A DNA stretch of 64,000 nucleotides from Rubrivivax sp. (GCA_024641945.1 JAHECD010000009.1:1-64000), one strand, 5' to 3'; positions 1 to 9,055 are shown, numbered from the stretch's first letter. Made by a program: numbers and translations. The notes: generated by a model from the letters alone, not told the origin.

Positions 1-118
1 GTCGGATGCGAGATCGTTTCATGAAGTGTGGTGGACGCGTTGATTTGCCCGGATTGAACCCCGAGGCCGCGCGGTGCGTCAATGCGCGCGCGGTGTTGCA
101 CCGCCGCTGGCGGCGCCT

Positions 119-480
119 TCACCCCGCTCGCATCGCCTTCGTCGCGATCTTCTCGATGTTGTGAACCAGGCAGGTCAGCTGCCACTGCGTGCCGACCTTG
201 GCCTTGCCGCGCAGCGTGAAGCGGCGCATGACCTTGTGGTGCCGGATGTTGGCGGACTCCGGCTCGACGGTGGCAATGCGCCGTCTGTACAGCGCAGACA
301 GCGGTCTTGTCATGCAGCGCATCGTCCTTGGCCGAGTAGCTCGCGTTGGTTATGCGCTCGTCGCGCTGGCGCACGGCGTTGTCGGCAATCAGCGCGGGGA
401 TGCGGCGCCCGTGCAGCGCGCGGATGTTGTCGTCGTTGTAGTCGCCGGCGTCGGTGGGCGCGATCTCATTTCTTGGCCGT
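119..480 (-). pseudogene. Remnant of an IS1182-type transposase
   Basis: Two pieces of a DDE transposase lie in different minus-strand frames. The upstream piece (about 480-310) reads DAGDYNDDNIRALHGRRIPA followed by ALIADNAVRQRDER and DALHDKT. The downstream piece (322-119) reads ATVEPESANIRHHK, then RFTLRGKAKVGTQWQL and LVHNIEKIA, the typical C-terminal block of IS1182-family transposases. In intact members roughly a hundred residues separate these blocks; here they are adjacent and out of frame, so the gene has an internal deletion plus a frame change and cannot make an active enzyme. Terminal inverted repeats were not found. Bases 1-118 hold nothing else I can recognise. Confidence 0.72.
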
Positions 481-686
481 GCGGTCCAGGGGCGCCGCCG
501 GTTGGGCTCGCTCTGGCGGGCAGGCCATCGCCGATGCTGATCGTGTCTTGCAGGTGCAAGTCCTCGAGGCAGCGCGCCGAATCTTGAGGCCACGGCACAC
601 GAATCTATGATGCTTCTCTACCGACAGCACGCGGCAGGGGCCCGTGCTTCGTTCTCAACGACGGCACATGCGCCGCACACCCTGAC

Positions 687-2516
687 ATGAATGCAGCAAC
701 CGTGCTCCTGATCATCCTCAGCGCCGGGCTGGCCAGCCAGTGGGTCGCGTGGCGCGTCGGCCTGCCCGGGATCGTGGTGCTGATCGCGTCCGGTTTGGTG
801 CTCGGGCCGGTCACCGGCGTGATCCAACTCAGCCTGTCGCAGGCCGAGTTGACCGAGTTGATCGGCCTGGGCGTGGCCATCATCCTGTTCGAAGGCGGCA
901 TGGACCTGAAGCTCGGCGAGTTCCGGCGCGTCGGCCATGGCGTCGGCCGCCTCACGGTGCTCGGCCCGCCGCTGGCCTGGCTGCTGGGTGCCGTGGCGGC
1001 GCATTACATCGGCGGGCTGAGTTGGCCGGTGGCCGTGGTGCTCGGCGCGATCCTCGTGGTGACCGGGCCCACGGTCATCCTGCCGCTGCTGCGCCAGGCC
1101 AAGCTGGACAAGGAGGCGGCCTCGCTGCTCAAGTGGGAAGGCATCGTCAACGATCCGGTGGCCGTGCTGCTGGCCGTGCTGACGTTCCAGTACCTCACGA
1201 TCGGCGGCGGCTGGCAGGCCACGCTCACCGGCCTGGGGCTGGCCATCGGCGCCGCCGCCGTGCTCGGCGGCGCCGGGGGCTGGCTCATCGGCTGGCTGTA
1301 CCGGCGCGGCGCCGTGCCGGAGCACCTGAAAGCGCCGATCCTGATGGTGCTGGTGCTGGTCGTCTACTGGGCCAGCAATCTGGTGCAGCACGAAGCCGGG
1401 CTGCTGAGCGTCACGCTGATGGGGCTGGTGATCGGCAACATGAAGCTGGTCGAACGCGAGGCGTTGCAGCGCTTCAAGGAGAACCTCACGATCGTGCTGC
1501 TGTCGGTGCTGTTCATCGTGATCCCTTCGCAGTTGAAGGCCGACCAGCTGGCGCTGCTCGACTGGCGCATCCTGGGTTTCGTCCTGGCCGTGCTGCTGGT
1601 CGTGCGGCCGCTGACCGTGGCCCTCGCCACGCTGGGCGCGCCGATGCGGCGCGGCGACAAGCTCCTGCTCGGCTGGATCGCCCCGCGCGGCATCGTGGCC
1701 GCGGCCACCGCGGGCATCTTCGGCCCCGCGCTGGCGGCAGCCGGCTACCCCGACGCGATCAAGCTGTTGCCGGTGACCTTCGCGGTCATCATCGGCACGG
1801 TGCTGGCGCACGGCCTGACCATCGGCCCGCTGGCACGCCGCCTCGGCCTGGCCGCCAAGGACGACAACGGCCTGCTCATTGTCGGCTCCACGCCATGGAC
1901 CTGCGCCCTCGCCCAGGCGCTCAAGAAGCTGGAGGTGGAGGTGCTCGTCGTCGACGGCGCGTATCACCGGCTGAAAGGCGCGCGCATGGCCGGCGTCGGC
2001 GTGTACTACGGCGAGATCCTGTCGGAGCATGCCGAGCACACGCTCGAGACGCAGCACCTGAGCCACGTGCTGTGCGCCACCGACAACGACTTCTACAACG
2101 CGCTGGTGTGCAAGGCGCTCGGCCGGCGCTTCGGCAACCACCGCACGTTCCAGCTCGTCACGGCGCAGGCCGCCGGCGAGGACATGAAGCGCCTGACGCT
2201 GCAGCAGCGCGGCTACTTCGCTTTCGACGGCAACGCGGGCTATGAAACGCTGCACCAGCAGCTGTCCGACGGCTGGACCGTGCAGGTCACCAACCTGAGC
2301 GCCACCTTCGGCTGGGCCGAGCTCAAGAACCGCCTGGGCGAGCCAGGCAAGGCGTGGCAGCTGCTCGGCGGTGTCGAGCCCGACGGCACCTTCAGGCTCT
2401 ACTCCAAGGAGCAGCGCTTCAAGCTGGAGCCGGGATGGAAGGCGATCTACTTCGCGCCGCAGCGGCCGGCCGAGCGCGAGCCGGAGCGCAAGCCGACGGA
2501 GCAGAAGAGCGCCTGA
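687..2516 (+). CDS. Cation:proton antiporter (CPA family) with C-terminal TrkA-N-like domain
   Basis: This 609-residue inner-membrane protein has about a dozen hydrophobic segments in residues 1-385, starting MNAATVLLIILSAGLASQWV, which is the usual Na+/H+ or K+/H+ exchanger fold. The G-rich stretch IASGLVLGPVTG and the later ILVVTGPTVILPLL region are typical of bacterial NhaP/KefB-like exchangers. Residues about 395-500 form a Rossmann-like cytosolic domain (NGLLIVGSTPWTCALAQAL, then an acidic strand end VLVVDG) resembling TrkA-N/RCK domains that gate transport by nucleotide binding. The ion carried cannot be decided from sequence. It opens a group of ion-homeostasis genes (two MscS-like channels and MgtE) and is convergent with mscS. 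Start chosen at the first ATG; no strong ribosome binding site is visible. Confidence 0.85.
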   Translation: MNAATVLLIILSAGLASQWVAWRVGLPGIVVLIASGLVLGPVTGVIQLSLSQAELTELIGLGVAIILFEGGMDLKLGEFRRVGHGVGRLTVLGPPLAWLLGAVAAHYIGGLSWPVAVVLGAILVVTGPTVILPLLRQAKLDKEAASLLKWEGIVNDPVAVLLAVLTFQYLTIGGGWQATLTGLGLAIGAAAVLGGAGGWLIGWLYRRGAVPEHLKAPILMVLVLVVYWASNLVQHEAGLLSVTLMGLVIGNMKLVEREALQRFKENLTIVLLSVLFIVIPSQLKADQLALLDWRILGFVLAVLLVVRPLTVALATLGAPMRRGDKLLLGWIAPRGIVAAATAGIFGPALAAAGYPDAIKLLPVTFAVIIGTVLAHGLTIGPLARRLGLAAKDDNGLLIVGSTPWTCALAQALKKLEVEVLVVDGAYHRLKGARMAGVGVYYGEILSEHAEHTLETQHLSHVLCATDNDFYNALVCKALGRRFGNHRTFQLVTAQAAGEDMKRLTLQQRGYFAFDGNAGYETLHQQLSDGWTVQVTNLSATFGWAELKNRLGEPGKAWQLLGGVEPDGTFRLYSKEQRFKLEPGWKAIYFAPQRPAEREPERKPTEQKSA

Positions 2517-2537
2517 CGCCGCAGGCGCGGGCGGCGT

Positions 2538-3464
2538 TCAGGCGGCAGGCGGCGCCGGGCTCGCGGCACCCGTCTCGAGGCGCACCTTGATTTCGCCGGA
2601 GCGCACATGCAAGTCCCGCTGCGGGAACGGGATCTCGATGCCGGCGCGTCCCAGCTCCTCGTGGATCTGCCACTTGTAGGCCGCCTCGACGCGTGCCGGT
2701 GACGTCGTCGCCTCCGCGCCGACCCAGACCACCAGTTCGAAATCGAGCGACGACGCGCCCATGTCGACCAGCCACACGTCGGAGCGGCGCTGCGCGTCGG
2801 TGATGGTCGTCGGCATGGCTTCGGCCGCGCGCAGTGCGGCGGCCTTGACCGCCTCCTTGTCGCTGCCGTAGGCCACGCCGAACGGCACGTGCATGCGCCG
2901 GAAGTTGCTGCCGAAGGTCCAGTTGACCACCCGCCCGTTGATGAACTCGGTATTCGGCACGATCACGTCGACCTCGTCGTTGGTCGTGATGCGCGTGTAG
3001 CGCAGGCCGATCTCGCGCACGTGGCCGCGGATGCCGGATTCGAGGTCGACAAAATCGCCCTCCTTCAGCGTCTTCTCGAGCAACAGGATGATGCCGGAGA
3101 AGAAGTTGTTGAAGATGTTCTGCAACCCGAAGCCGATGCCCACGCCGATCGCGCCGCCGAGCAGCGCAAAGCTCGCCAGGTCGATGCCGAGGTAATTGAG
3201 CCCGACCAGCGTGGCCACCACCCACACGGCATAACGTGTGACGCGGGCCCACGCATAGACCCCGGCATTGCTGCCCGGCCGATGGCGGGCGACATTGCGA
3301 ATGCCCGACTCGATGCGGCCCGACAGCCACCAGGTACCGAAGAGCAGGAGGATCAGGCCGCCGATCCGCGCGAGGGTCACGGGCGTGTCGCCCACCGTGA
3401 ACAGCGGCGTCATCAGCCACTTCAAAACGACGTCGATTTCAGGCATGCCGAAGTGTCGCAGCAA
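2538..3464 (-). CDS. MscS-family mechanosensitive channel
   Basis: This 308-residue protein carries the complete small-conductance mechanosensitive channel core. It has three hydrophobic segments, the third being the pore helix ALLGGAIGVGIGFGLQNIFN, then the beta domain with GDFVDLESGIRGHVREIGLR and VIVPNTEFINGRVVNW, and an alpha/beta C-terminal region ending near residue 290. These match the family in order and length. The expected role is release of solutes on hypo-osmotic shock. It is divergent from a second MscS-like gene and convergent with the antiporter, so the three form an osmotic/ion cluster. Confidence 0.93.
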   Translation of the reverse strand: MLRHFGMPEIDVVLKWLMTPLFTVGDTPVTLARIGGLILLLFGTWWLSGRIESGIRNVARHRPGSNAGVYAWARVTRYAVWVVATLVGLNYLGIDLASFALLGGAIGVGIGFGLQNIFNNFFSGIILLLEKTLKEGDFVDLESGIRGHVREIGLRYTRITTNDEVDVIVPNTEFINGRVVNWTFGSNFRRMHVPFGVAYGSDKEAVKAAALRAAEAMPTTITDAQRRSDVWLVDMGASSLDFELVVWVGAEATTSPARVEAAYKWQIHEELGRAGIEIPFPQRDLHVRSGEIKVRLETGAASPAPPAA

Positions 3465-3581
3465 TCACGCAAAACGATGACCCGCGTGGCCCGGGCGGAT
3501 GCGACATCGGCATGGGCCTCATGGCCCTGAGACGCAGTGCCCCATCTGTCGTGGCGGCACCTGCGCGGGTTAGCATGGCCC

Positions 3582-4403
3582 ATGGCCAACTTCATCGAGA
3601 CACTCGACCTGGCCGCCACGTCGGTCGTCGACCGGGTGCTGTCCAACCTGCCGCAGTTGCTCGGCGCGCTGGCCTTGTTGCTGGCGGGCTGGTTGCTTGC
3701 ACGCCTGCTGCGCCAGGCCGCCTACCGCGGCGCGGCATTGTTCGATTCGCTGATGGCGCGCGGCGCCGTCAAGTCGCACTGGCGCAGCGGGCGTTCGGGG
3801 CCGGTGCTCGGGGCCATCGTCTATTGGGTGGTGCTGCTCTTCTTCGTGACCGCGGCCACGCAGACACTCGGTCTGCAGAGTTTCACCGACTGGCTCGCAC
3901 GCCTGCTCGACCACCTGCCGACGCTGGCGGCCGGCCTGTTGATCATCGGCGCCGGCTACGTGCTGTCGGGGTTCGTCGCCGAGCTCGTGCAGGCCACCGG
4001 CACCGCGCTGGCACCTGCCCAACGGTCGGCGCTCGCACGCGTGGCGCAGGGCACCACGCTGCTCATCGCACTGCTCATCGGGGCCGACCAGATCGGGCTC
4101 AAGGTCACGTGGTTGGCCATCCTGGCGATCGTGCTGCTGGCGTCGGTGATGTTCGGCATGACGATCGCCATCAGCCTGGGCGCACGCAGCTACGTCTCCA
4201 ACCTGATCGGCGCGTTCTACCTGCGCCAGGCCTTGCGGCTGGGCCAACGCGTGCGCGTGGCCGGGCACGAGGGCCTCATCGTCGGCGTCAGCGCCACCTC
4301 GCTCGTGCTCGAAACCGCCGAAGGGCGTGTCCTGCTGCCAGGGAGCGTGTATCACGACGAGGCCATCCACCTGATGGCCGGCGACGGCCAGGGCACACCG
4401 TGA
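3582..4403 (+). CDS. MscS-like membrane channel protein, minimal form
   Basis: The ATG at 3582 (MANFIETLDL) is preferred over the longer ORF start because the upstream residues are arginine-rich and not membrane-like. The 273-residue product has an N-terminal helix, membrane segments around LPQLLGALALLLAGWLLARL, VLGAIVYWVVLLFFV and TLAAGLLIIGAGYVLSGFV, then a pore-like helix IAISLGARSYVSNLIGAFYL and a short beta domain (GQRVRVAGHEGLIVGVSATS). It stops straight after that domain, lacking the C-terminal cage of MscS. Such proteins are annotated as mechanosensitive-channel-like (CmpX type). Activity as a channel is inferred from family membership only. Confidence 0.8.
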   Translation: MANFIETLDLAATSVVDRVLSNLPQLLGALALLLAGWLLARLLRQAAYRGAALFDSLMARGAVKSHWRSGRSGPVLGAIVYWVVLLFFVTAATQTLGLQSFTDWLARLLDHLPTLAAGLLIIGAGYVLSGFVAELVQATGTALAPAQRSALARVAQGTTLLIALLIGADQIGLKVTWLAILAIVLLASVMFGMTIAISLGARSYVSNLIGAFYLRQALRLGQRVRVAGHEGLIVGVSATSLVLETAEGRVLLPGSVYHDEAIHLMAGDGQGTP

Positions 4404-4521
4404 ATCCACCGGGCGGCCTCGCGCACGAAGGCGGACGTGCACAAGACCAGCGCAAGGGTTGCAGCGCACGTGAACGTTGCGGAGCGCGCGTTCCGGATCG
4501 CTCGGTGCGAGGGTTCGCCCG

Positions 4522-5406
4522 GTGAGCGAGACCCGCGCGCATCCGCTCAGTGCGGCCTTCATGCGCGGGCACCCCGAGCAGGCCGCCGGCGTGCTCGAGA
4601 CACTGCCCGTCGACGAAGCGGCCGCCCTCTTCACCCACGTGCCGGCGCGGCTCGGGGCGCTGGTGCTGGCAGCGATGTTGCCGCGCCGCGCGGCCCGCTG
4701 CATCGCCGTTCTGGACGACCCGCGCGCGCTCGAACTGCTGGCCGCGATGCCGACGCAGCCGTTGGTGGCGTTGCTTCGTCATGTGCCGGAACCGCGGCGC
4801 GGCGCCCTCATCGCCGGCCTCCCGACCGCCGCAGCACTGGCCTCGACGCTGCTGCTCGGGCACCCCGACGACACACTCGGTGCCTGGGCCGACCCCGACG
4901 TGCTGATGCTCCCGGCCGACACCCGCGCGGGCGACGCGATCGAGCGCCTGCGGGAGGCGCGGGCCGCCTACCCGTTGCTGTTCGTGGCCGATCCGCACCG
5001 GCGCCTGGCCGGCATCATCGAGCTCGCGGCATTGCTCGGCGCCCCGGCCGATGCCAGCCTCGGCGGCCTGATGCAGCGCCCCACCGCGGTCCTGCCGGCC
5101 AGCTCACCGCTGGCCGACAGTGCCGCACATCCGGCCTGGGAACAGACGTCGGCGCTGCCCGTCGTCGAGGCGGGCGATCGGCTGGTGGGCGTGCTGACAC
5201 GCGATGCGCTCGCACGCGCGCTTCACCGCGTCGCGCCGCCTGTCACCGACGCTGCGCCGGGCACGCTGGCCGGGCTGGCAGGCAGCGCCTACTGGAATCT
5301 GCTTTCGGGCCTGTTCGACGCTGCATTGGCCCTGCTGCCGCGGGTGCCCGCCGCAGCCGCCATGGGCGCCGAAGCGGACGACGCAGGAGGCTCCGATGGC
5401 CGTTGA
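4522..5406 (+). CDS. Soluble MgtE-like protein (MgtE N-domain plus CBS pair, no membrane domain)
   Basis: The likely start is GTG at 4522 (V-SETRAHPLS) with GAGGG about eight bases upstream; the ORF is open further back but that stretch is arginine-rich. The 294-residue product has a superhelical MgtE N-domain (PEQAAGVLETLPVDEAAALF, residues about 10-120) and a CBS pair (about 135-245; YPLLFVADPHRRLAGIIEL, LPVVEAGDRLVGVLTRDAL). It then ends in one short hydrophobic stretch instead of the five transmembrane helices of MgtE. It overlaps the full mgtE gene by 11 bases, so the two are translationally linked. It may act as a regulatory partner of MgtE; this is inference. Confidence 0.75.
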   Translation: MSETRAHPLSAAFMRGHPEQAAGVLETLPVDEAAALFTHVPARLGALVLAAMLPRRAARCIAVLDDPRALELLAAMPTQPLVALLRHVPEPRRGALIAGLPTAAALASTLLLGHPDDTLGAWADPDVLMLPADTRAGDAIERLREARAAYPLLFVADPHRRLAGIIELAALLGAPADASLGGLMQRPTAVLPASSPLADSAAHPAWEQTSALPVVEAGDRLVGVLTRDALARALHRVAPPVTDAAPGTLAGLAGSAYWNLLSGLFDAALALLPRVPAAAAMGAEADDAGGSDGR

Positions 5407-6751
5407 ACCGATGACGCCCGTTGCCGCGGGCATAGCGCCGCTCGAGCCGGCCGACGCGGCGTTGACGCAGCGTTTCCTGCTCGACTATCCGCACGAAGCG
5501 GCACGTCTCTTCGAGTCGATGCCGGGCCCCGCCGCGGCGGCGCTGCTGGCGGCGCAGCCGCCGCACGCGGCCCTGCGCGCGTGGCAGGCGCTGGCGCCCG
5601 ACGTGGCGGCCACGATGCTCGAATCGCTGCCGTCGGACCTCGCGTCGCATCTGCTGGCCGAGGCCGACCCACAGGACAGCGTGGCGGTGCTGCTGCAGCT
5701 CGATGCCACGGACCGCGACGCCCGGCTGAAGTTCCTGGAGCGCGCGGCGGCCGACGAACTGCGCGAGCTGCTCGCCTACCCCGAAGACACCGCCGGCCGC
5801 ATGATGGACCCGCGGGTCAGCCCGCTGCGCAGCGGCATCACGGTGGCGGACGCCATCGACCGCCTGCAGCAGATCCGCCGCCGCGGCCTGCGCGAACTCT
5901 TCGTCGTCGACGACCAGGGCCGCCTCGTCGGCCGGGTCGAGGTGCACGATCTGGCGCTGGCCGACCGCGCGCTGCCGCTGGCGGACATCACCCGCAGCGT
6001 GATCGCCCACGTGAGCGAGCTCGACCCGCGTGAAGAGGTCGTTGCGCTGCTGCAGACGCAGCCGATCACGACGCTGCCGGTGGTCAACGTCAGCGGGCGC
6101 TTCGTCGGCCTCATCCGGCAGGCCGAGCTGATGGCCGCGGTGGAGGAAGAGACCAGCGTCGACATGCAGACGATGGTGGGCGCGAGCGCCGACGAGCGTG
6201 CGCTGTCGACGGCCGGCTTTGCCGTGCGCAAACGCCTGCCGTGGCTGCAGATCAACCTGCTGACGGCGTTTCTGGCGGCCGCGGTGGTGGGCCTGTTCGA
6301 GAGCACGATCGCGCAGTTCACCGCGCTGGCCGTGCTGCTGCCGGTGGTGGCCGGCCAGTCGGGCAACGCCGGCGCGCAGGCACTCGCCGTCACGATGCGC
6401 GGCCTGGCGCTGCGCGAGATCAGCCTTCGGCACTGGCGCGACGTGGTCGGCAAGGAAGCCATGACCGGCATCGTCAACGGGCTGGCCGTGGCCGCGACCA
6501 CCGGGCTGGCGGTCTACGTGTGGAGCCGCTCGGCCGCGCTGGTGGGCGTCATCATGCTGGCGATGGTGATCTCGATGTTGTCCGCCGGGCTGGCGGGCGC
6601 ACTGGTGCCGATGCTGCTGCGCCGCTTCGGGCAGGACCCGGCCACCGCGTCCTCGATCATCCTCACCACGGTCACCGATATCGTGGGCTTCTTCTCGTTC
6701 CTCGGCATCGCCGCGCTGTGTGCGCCGTTGCTCAGCCAGAGCCTGACGTAG
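5396..6751 (+). CDS. mgtE: Magnesium transporter MgtE
   Basis: The ATG at 5396 follows an AGGAGG ribosome binding site eight bases upstream, so the extra 64 codons of the open frame are not used. The 451-residue product has the full family architecture: superhelical N-domain (residues 1-130), CBS pair (about 135-260; GRMMDPRVSPLRSGITVADA), connecting plug helix and five membrane helices from LPWLQINLLTAFLAAAVVGL onward. VVAGQSGNAGAQALAV matches the conserved pore-region motif of MgtE. It transports Mg2+ across the inner membrane, gated by Mg2+ binding to the cytosolic domains. The start lies inside the end of the preceding soluble paralogue. Confidence 0.95.
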   Translation: MAVEPMTPVAAGIAPLEPADAALTQRFLLDYPHEAARLFESMPGPAAAALLAAQPPHAALRAWQALAPDVAATMLESLPSDLASHLLAEADPQDSVAVLLQLDATDRDARLKFLERAAADELRELLAYPEDTAGRMMDPRVSPLRSGITVADAIDRLQQIRRRGLRELFVVDDQGRLVGRVEVHDLALADRALPLADITRSVIAHVSELDPREEVVALLQTQPITTLPVVNVSGRFVGLIRQAELMAAVEEETSVDMQTMVGASADERALSTAGFAVRKRLPWLQINLLTAFLAAAVVGLFESTIAQFTALAVLLPVVAGQSGNAGAQALAVTMRGLALREISLRHWRDVVGKEAMTGIVNGLAVAATTGLAVYVWSRSAALVGVIMLAMVISMLSAGLAGALVPMLLRRFGQDPATASSIILTTVTDIVGFFSFLGIAALCAPLLSQSLT

Positions 6752-6799
6752 ACCGCCCGCGGCGGCTGGCGCGTCACGCTGCGCGACCCGGTGGCGCGG

Positions 6800-7417
6800 C
6801 TAGGCGTCGCGCTCGAGATAGCTCACGAACACGCCCACGTGCACCAACGCATCGTCCGACGAATCGGGCCACAGGTCGGCGCTGCGGAAACGCACGTCGC
6901 AGGTGGGCTCGTCCTGCGCCGCGACGCCGTGCGCGTGGGCATCGGGGAACGGGTACGCCGGCGACACGCCCACCACCACGCCGGGCTTGCCGCGGATGTA
7001 GCCCGGCATGCGCATATGGCCGGGCACGCTGTCGAGGCGCACGCGCACGCGGTCGCCCACCACGAAGTACTCGCGCGCCGCCACGTTGGTGCGGCCCGGC
7101 GCGCTCGGCAAGGCCAGCGGCACGCGCCCTTGCGCACGGCGCTCGAGTGCTTCTTGCGTGAAGACACCTTTCTCCACGCACAGCGTCGCAAGGCTCGTCA
7201 GCGAGCGTTCGTAGTAGCTTGCCGCGAGGTAGTGGCGCGGCTCCATGCGTTCGATCGCATGGCGGTACTCGTCCATGTTGAACAGGCCCAGCCGCACGGC
7301 ACAGGCGTAGAGCGAGTTGGCCCGTACCTCCCATGACGCATGAAACGCCGGTGCGTCGATCGTGTAGCGCACCGCGCCGAAACCTTGCCGGCCACCGAGG
7401 TCGTGCATGCCGTCCAT
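6800..7417 (-). CDS. nthB: Nitrile hydratase beta subunit
   Basis: The 205-residue protein begins MDGMHDLGGRQGFG, the diagnostic N-terminus of nitrile hydratase beta chains. It contains the helical region with ASYYERSLTSLATLCVEKG and the C-terminal SH3-like barrel from about residue 115 (FVVGDRVRVRL, MPGYIRGKPGVVVGV). With the alpha subunit it hydrates nitriles to amides in the cytoplasm. It lies 21 bases downstream of the alpha gene, in the alpha-beta order common in iron-type operons. No activator (P44K/P47K-like) or small P14K-type gene follows it in this window. Confidence 0.93.
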   Translation of the reverse strand: MDGMHDLGGRQGFGAVRYTIDAPAFHASWEVRANSLYACAVRLGLFNMDEYRHAIERMEPRHYLAASYYERSLTSLATLCVEKGVFTQEALERRAQGRVPLALPSAPGRTNVAAREYFVVGDRVRVRLDSVPGHMRMPGYIRGKPGVVVGVSPAYPFPDAHAHGVAAQDEPTCDVRFRSADLWPDSSDDALVHVGVFVSYLERDA

Positions 7418-7438
7418 CCGTGATGCTCTCGCCGCGAC

Positions 7439-8038
7439 TCAGGGCCGCGCCACGCCGATGAGCGCGTCGCGCGTGACGATCGACGCCAGCCGTTCTTCAC
7501 TCCAGCCCTCGGTGCCAGGCGGGCGCAGCGGCAGCACCATGTAGCGTGTGTCGGCGGTGGTGTCCCAGACACGCACTTCCATCTCCGGCGGCAGGTCGAG
7601 GCCCATCTCGCGCAGGACGGTGCGCGACTGGCGGACGATGCGCGCCCGGTACTCCAGGTCCTTGTACCAGTCCGGCGGCAGGCCGATGAGCGTGAACGCG
7701 GTGCACGAGCACAACGTGCAGCAGATGACGTTGTGCACGGTGGCGGAATTTTCGAGCACCACCAGATGCCGGTGATGCTTGGGCATCGACAAGCCCAGTT
7801 CGGCGACAGCGCTGCGGCCGTCGGCGAGCAGGCGGCCGCGGAAGGCCGCGTCGACCCAGGCCCGCGCGACCACGCGCGCGCCGTTGCGCGGCAGCCATTC
7901 GTCCTGGGCCTGGTGGTCCAGCTCCTGCGCGATCGCCGTCGCACCTAGCCCGCGCTCGTCGAGCAACGACTGGATCGCTTCGACACGCTGTGCCATGGTT
8001 GCGGTTGCTGCTGAACGGTCGCCGGTCGTCATGGTCAT
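7439..8038 (-). CDS. nthA: Nitrile hydratase alpha subunit
   Basis: The metal site reads VICCTLCSCTAF near residue 108. C-T-L-C-S-C with threonine is the signature of cobalt enzymes (iron enzymes have C-S-L-C-S-C). The flanking sequence, however, with GLPPDWYKDLEYRARIVRQS and VWDTTADTRYMVLPLRPPGT, resembles iron-type alpha chains of the Pseudomonas/Rhodococcus kind. An extra cysteine directly precedes the motif. Length (199 residues) is normal. The start at 8038 has AGGAAC upstream. A DMT-family transporter gene lies upstream on the same strand. Metal type is therefore uncertain, while the enzyme class is secure. Confidence 0.92.
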   Translation of the reverse strand: MTMTTGDRSAATATMAQRVEAIQSLLDERGLGATAIAQELDHQAQDEWLPRNGARVVARAWVDAAFRGRLLADGRSAVAELGLSMPKHHRHLVVLENSATVHNVICCTLCSCTAFTLIGLPPDWYKDLEYRARIVRQSRTVLREMGLDLPPEMEVRVWDTTADTRYMVLPLRPPGTEGWSEERLASIVTRDALIGVARP

Positions 8039-8185
8039 GGTGTTCCTGCGTGGCGCTCGAGGCGCCGCCTGTCGGCAGTGTTGGTCAGACCGTCGGTGCG
8101 GTCAAGGTGGGGACGCTCGCTGCGCGACGGCCGCACCTGGCGCCTCAAGCGACCCCGACGACCGCCGCCGCGTTGAAACCCATCG

Positions 8186-9055
8186 TCACGGCGGCCGGCG
8201 CGGCGCCTTGAGGATCACGAGCGCCACCCCGCCGAGCACGACCACCGACGCCACGGCCAGTTGCAGCGTGATCGCCTCGCCGAGCAGCGCCACCGCGCCG
8301 GCCGCGGCAATCACCGGCACGGTGAGTTGCACCACCGCGGCCTGCGTGGCCTTGAGTCCACGCAGCGCCGAGTACCAGATTGCATAGCCGACGCCGGACG
8401 TCACCGCACCGGAGGCCACGGCAGCCGCGGTGCCCGCGCCGTCGAGCCGCGCGTTCGACAGCGCCGCCAGGCTCAACCCGACGGTGATGACCGAAGCGCG
8501 CCAGAAATTGCCGGCCGTCGCAGCCAGCGGGTTGCCCGCGCCGCGCCCACGCAACGAATACACACCCCAGGCCGCACCTGCCACCAGCATCAGCACCGAA
8601 CCCCGCCACGACGGGGCATGCGCACCCGGCAGCAGCAGCGCGACCAGTCCCGCACATGCAGCAACGAACCCGAGTGTCTGCAGCGCCGACAGGCGCTCTC
8701 CCCGCCAGAGGCCGAACCCGATCATCGTGACCTGCACCGCGCCGAAAAGCAGCAGCGCGCCGGTGGCCGCCGACAGGCTCACGTAGGCGTACGAAAACGC
8801 CGCCGCGTAGGCGAACAAGGCCAGCGCCGATGTCCAGTCGCCGCCCCGCGCGGCCGTGCCGCCGCGCCAGCGGACGATCAGCCACAGCACCAGGGCGCCC
8901 GAGACGAGACGCACCGAAGTGAAGCTCGCGGCGTCGATGGTGCTGTCGCGCAAGGCCAGCCGGCACAGCAGCGAATTGCCGGCAAAGGCGAGCATCGCCA
9001 GCGTGGTCAGCACGGCCACGCGGGCCGGCGGCGCGGCGGTTGGATCAAGGGGCAC
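8186..9055 (-). CDS. EamA/DMT-family transporter
   Basis: The 289-residue protein has ten hydrophobic segments arranged as two repeats of the EamA domain, starting AVLTTLAMLAFAGNSLLCRL. Each half carries the glycine/proline-rich helix pattern of drug/metabolite transporters, for example FAYAAAFSYAYVSLSAATGA. It is expected in the inner membrane. The substrate is unknown. It precedes the nitrile hydratase genes on the same strand with a gap of about 150 bases, so an operon moving nitriles, amides or amino acids is possible but unproven. Confidence 0.85.
   Translation of the reverse strand: MPLDPTAAPPARVAVLTTLAMLAFAGNSLLCRLALRDSTIDAASFTSVRLVSGALVLWLIVRWRGGTAARGGDWTSALALFAYAAAFSYAYVSLSAATGALLLFGAVQVTMIGFGLWRGERLSALQTLGFVAACAGLVALLLPGAHAPSWRGSVLMLVAGAAWGVYSLRGRGAGNPLAATAGNFWRASVITVGLSLAALSNARLDGAGTAAAVASGAVTSGVGYAIWYSALRGLKATQAAVVQLTVPVIAAAGAVALLGEAITLQLAVASVVVLGGVALVILKAPRRPP

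Noticed and set aside
618-2255. Long minus-strand open frame (545 aa) opposite the antiporter gene
   Set aside because: High-GC shadow frame: Gln/Arg/His-rich composition, no family features, fully antisense to a clear gene. The same applies to the many other long shadows, such as 10528-12576, 14777-16801, 17426-19552 and 21663-24158.
2509-2528. Hairpin GCGCCTG/CAGGCGC at the end of the antiporter gene as a terminator
   Set aside because: Only 7 bp, no T-run, and such stems are frequent by chance at this GC content.
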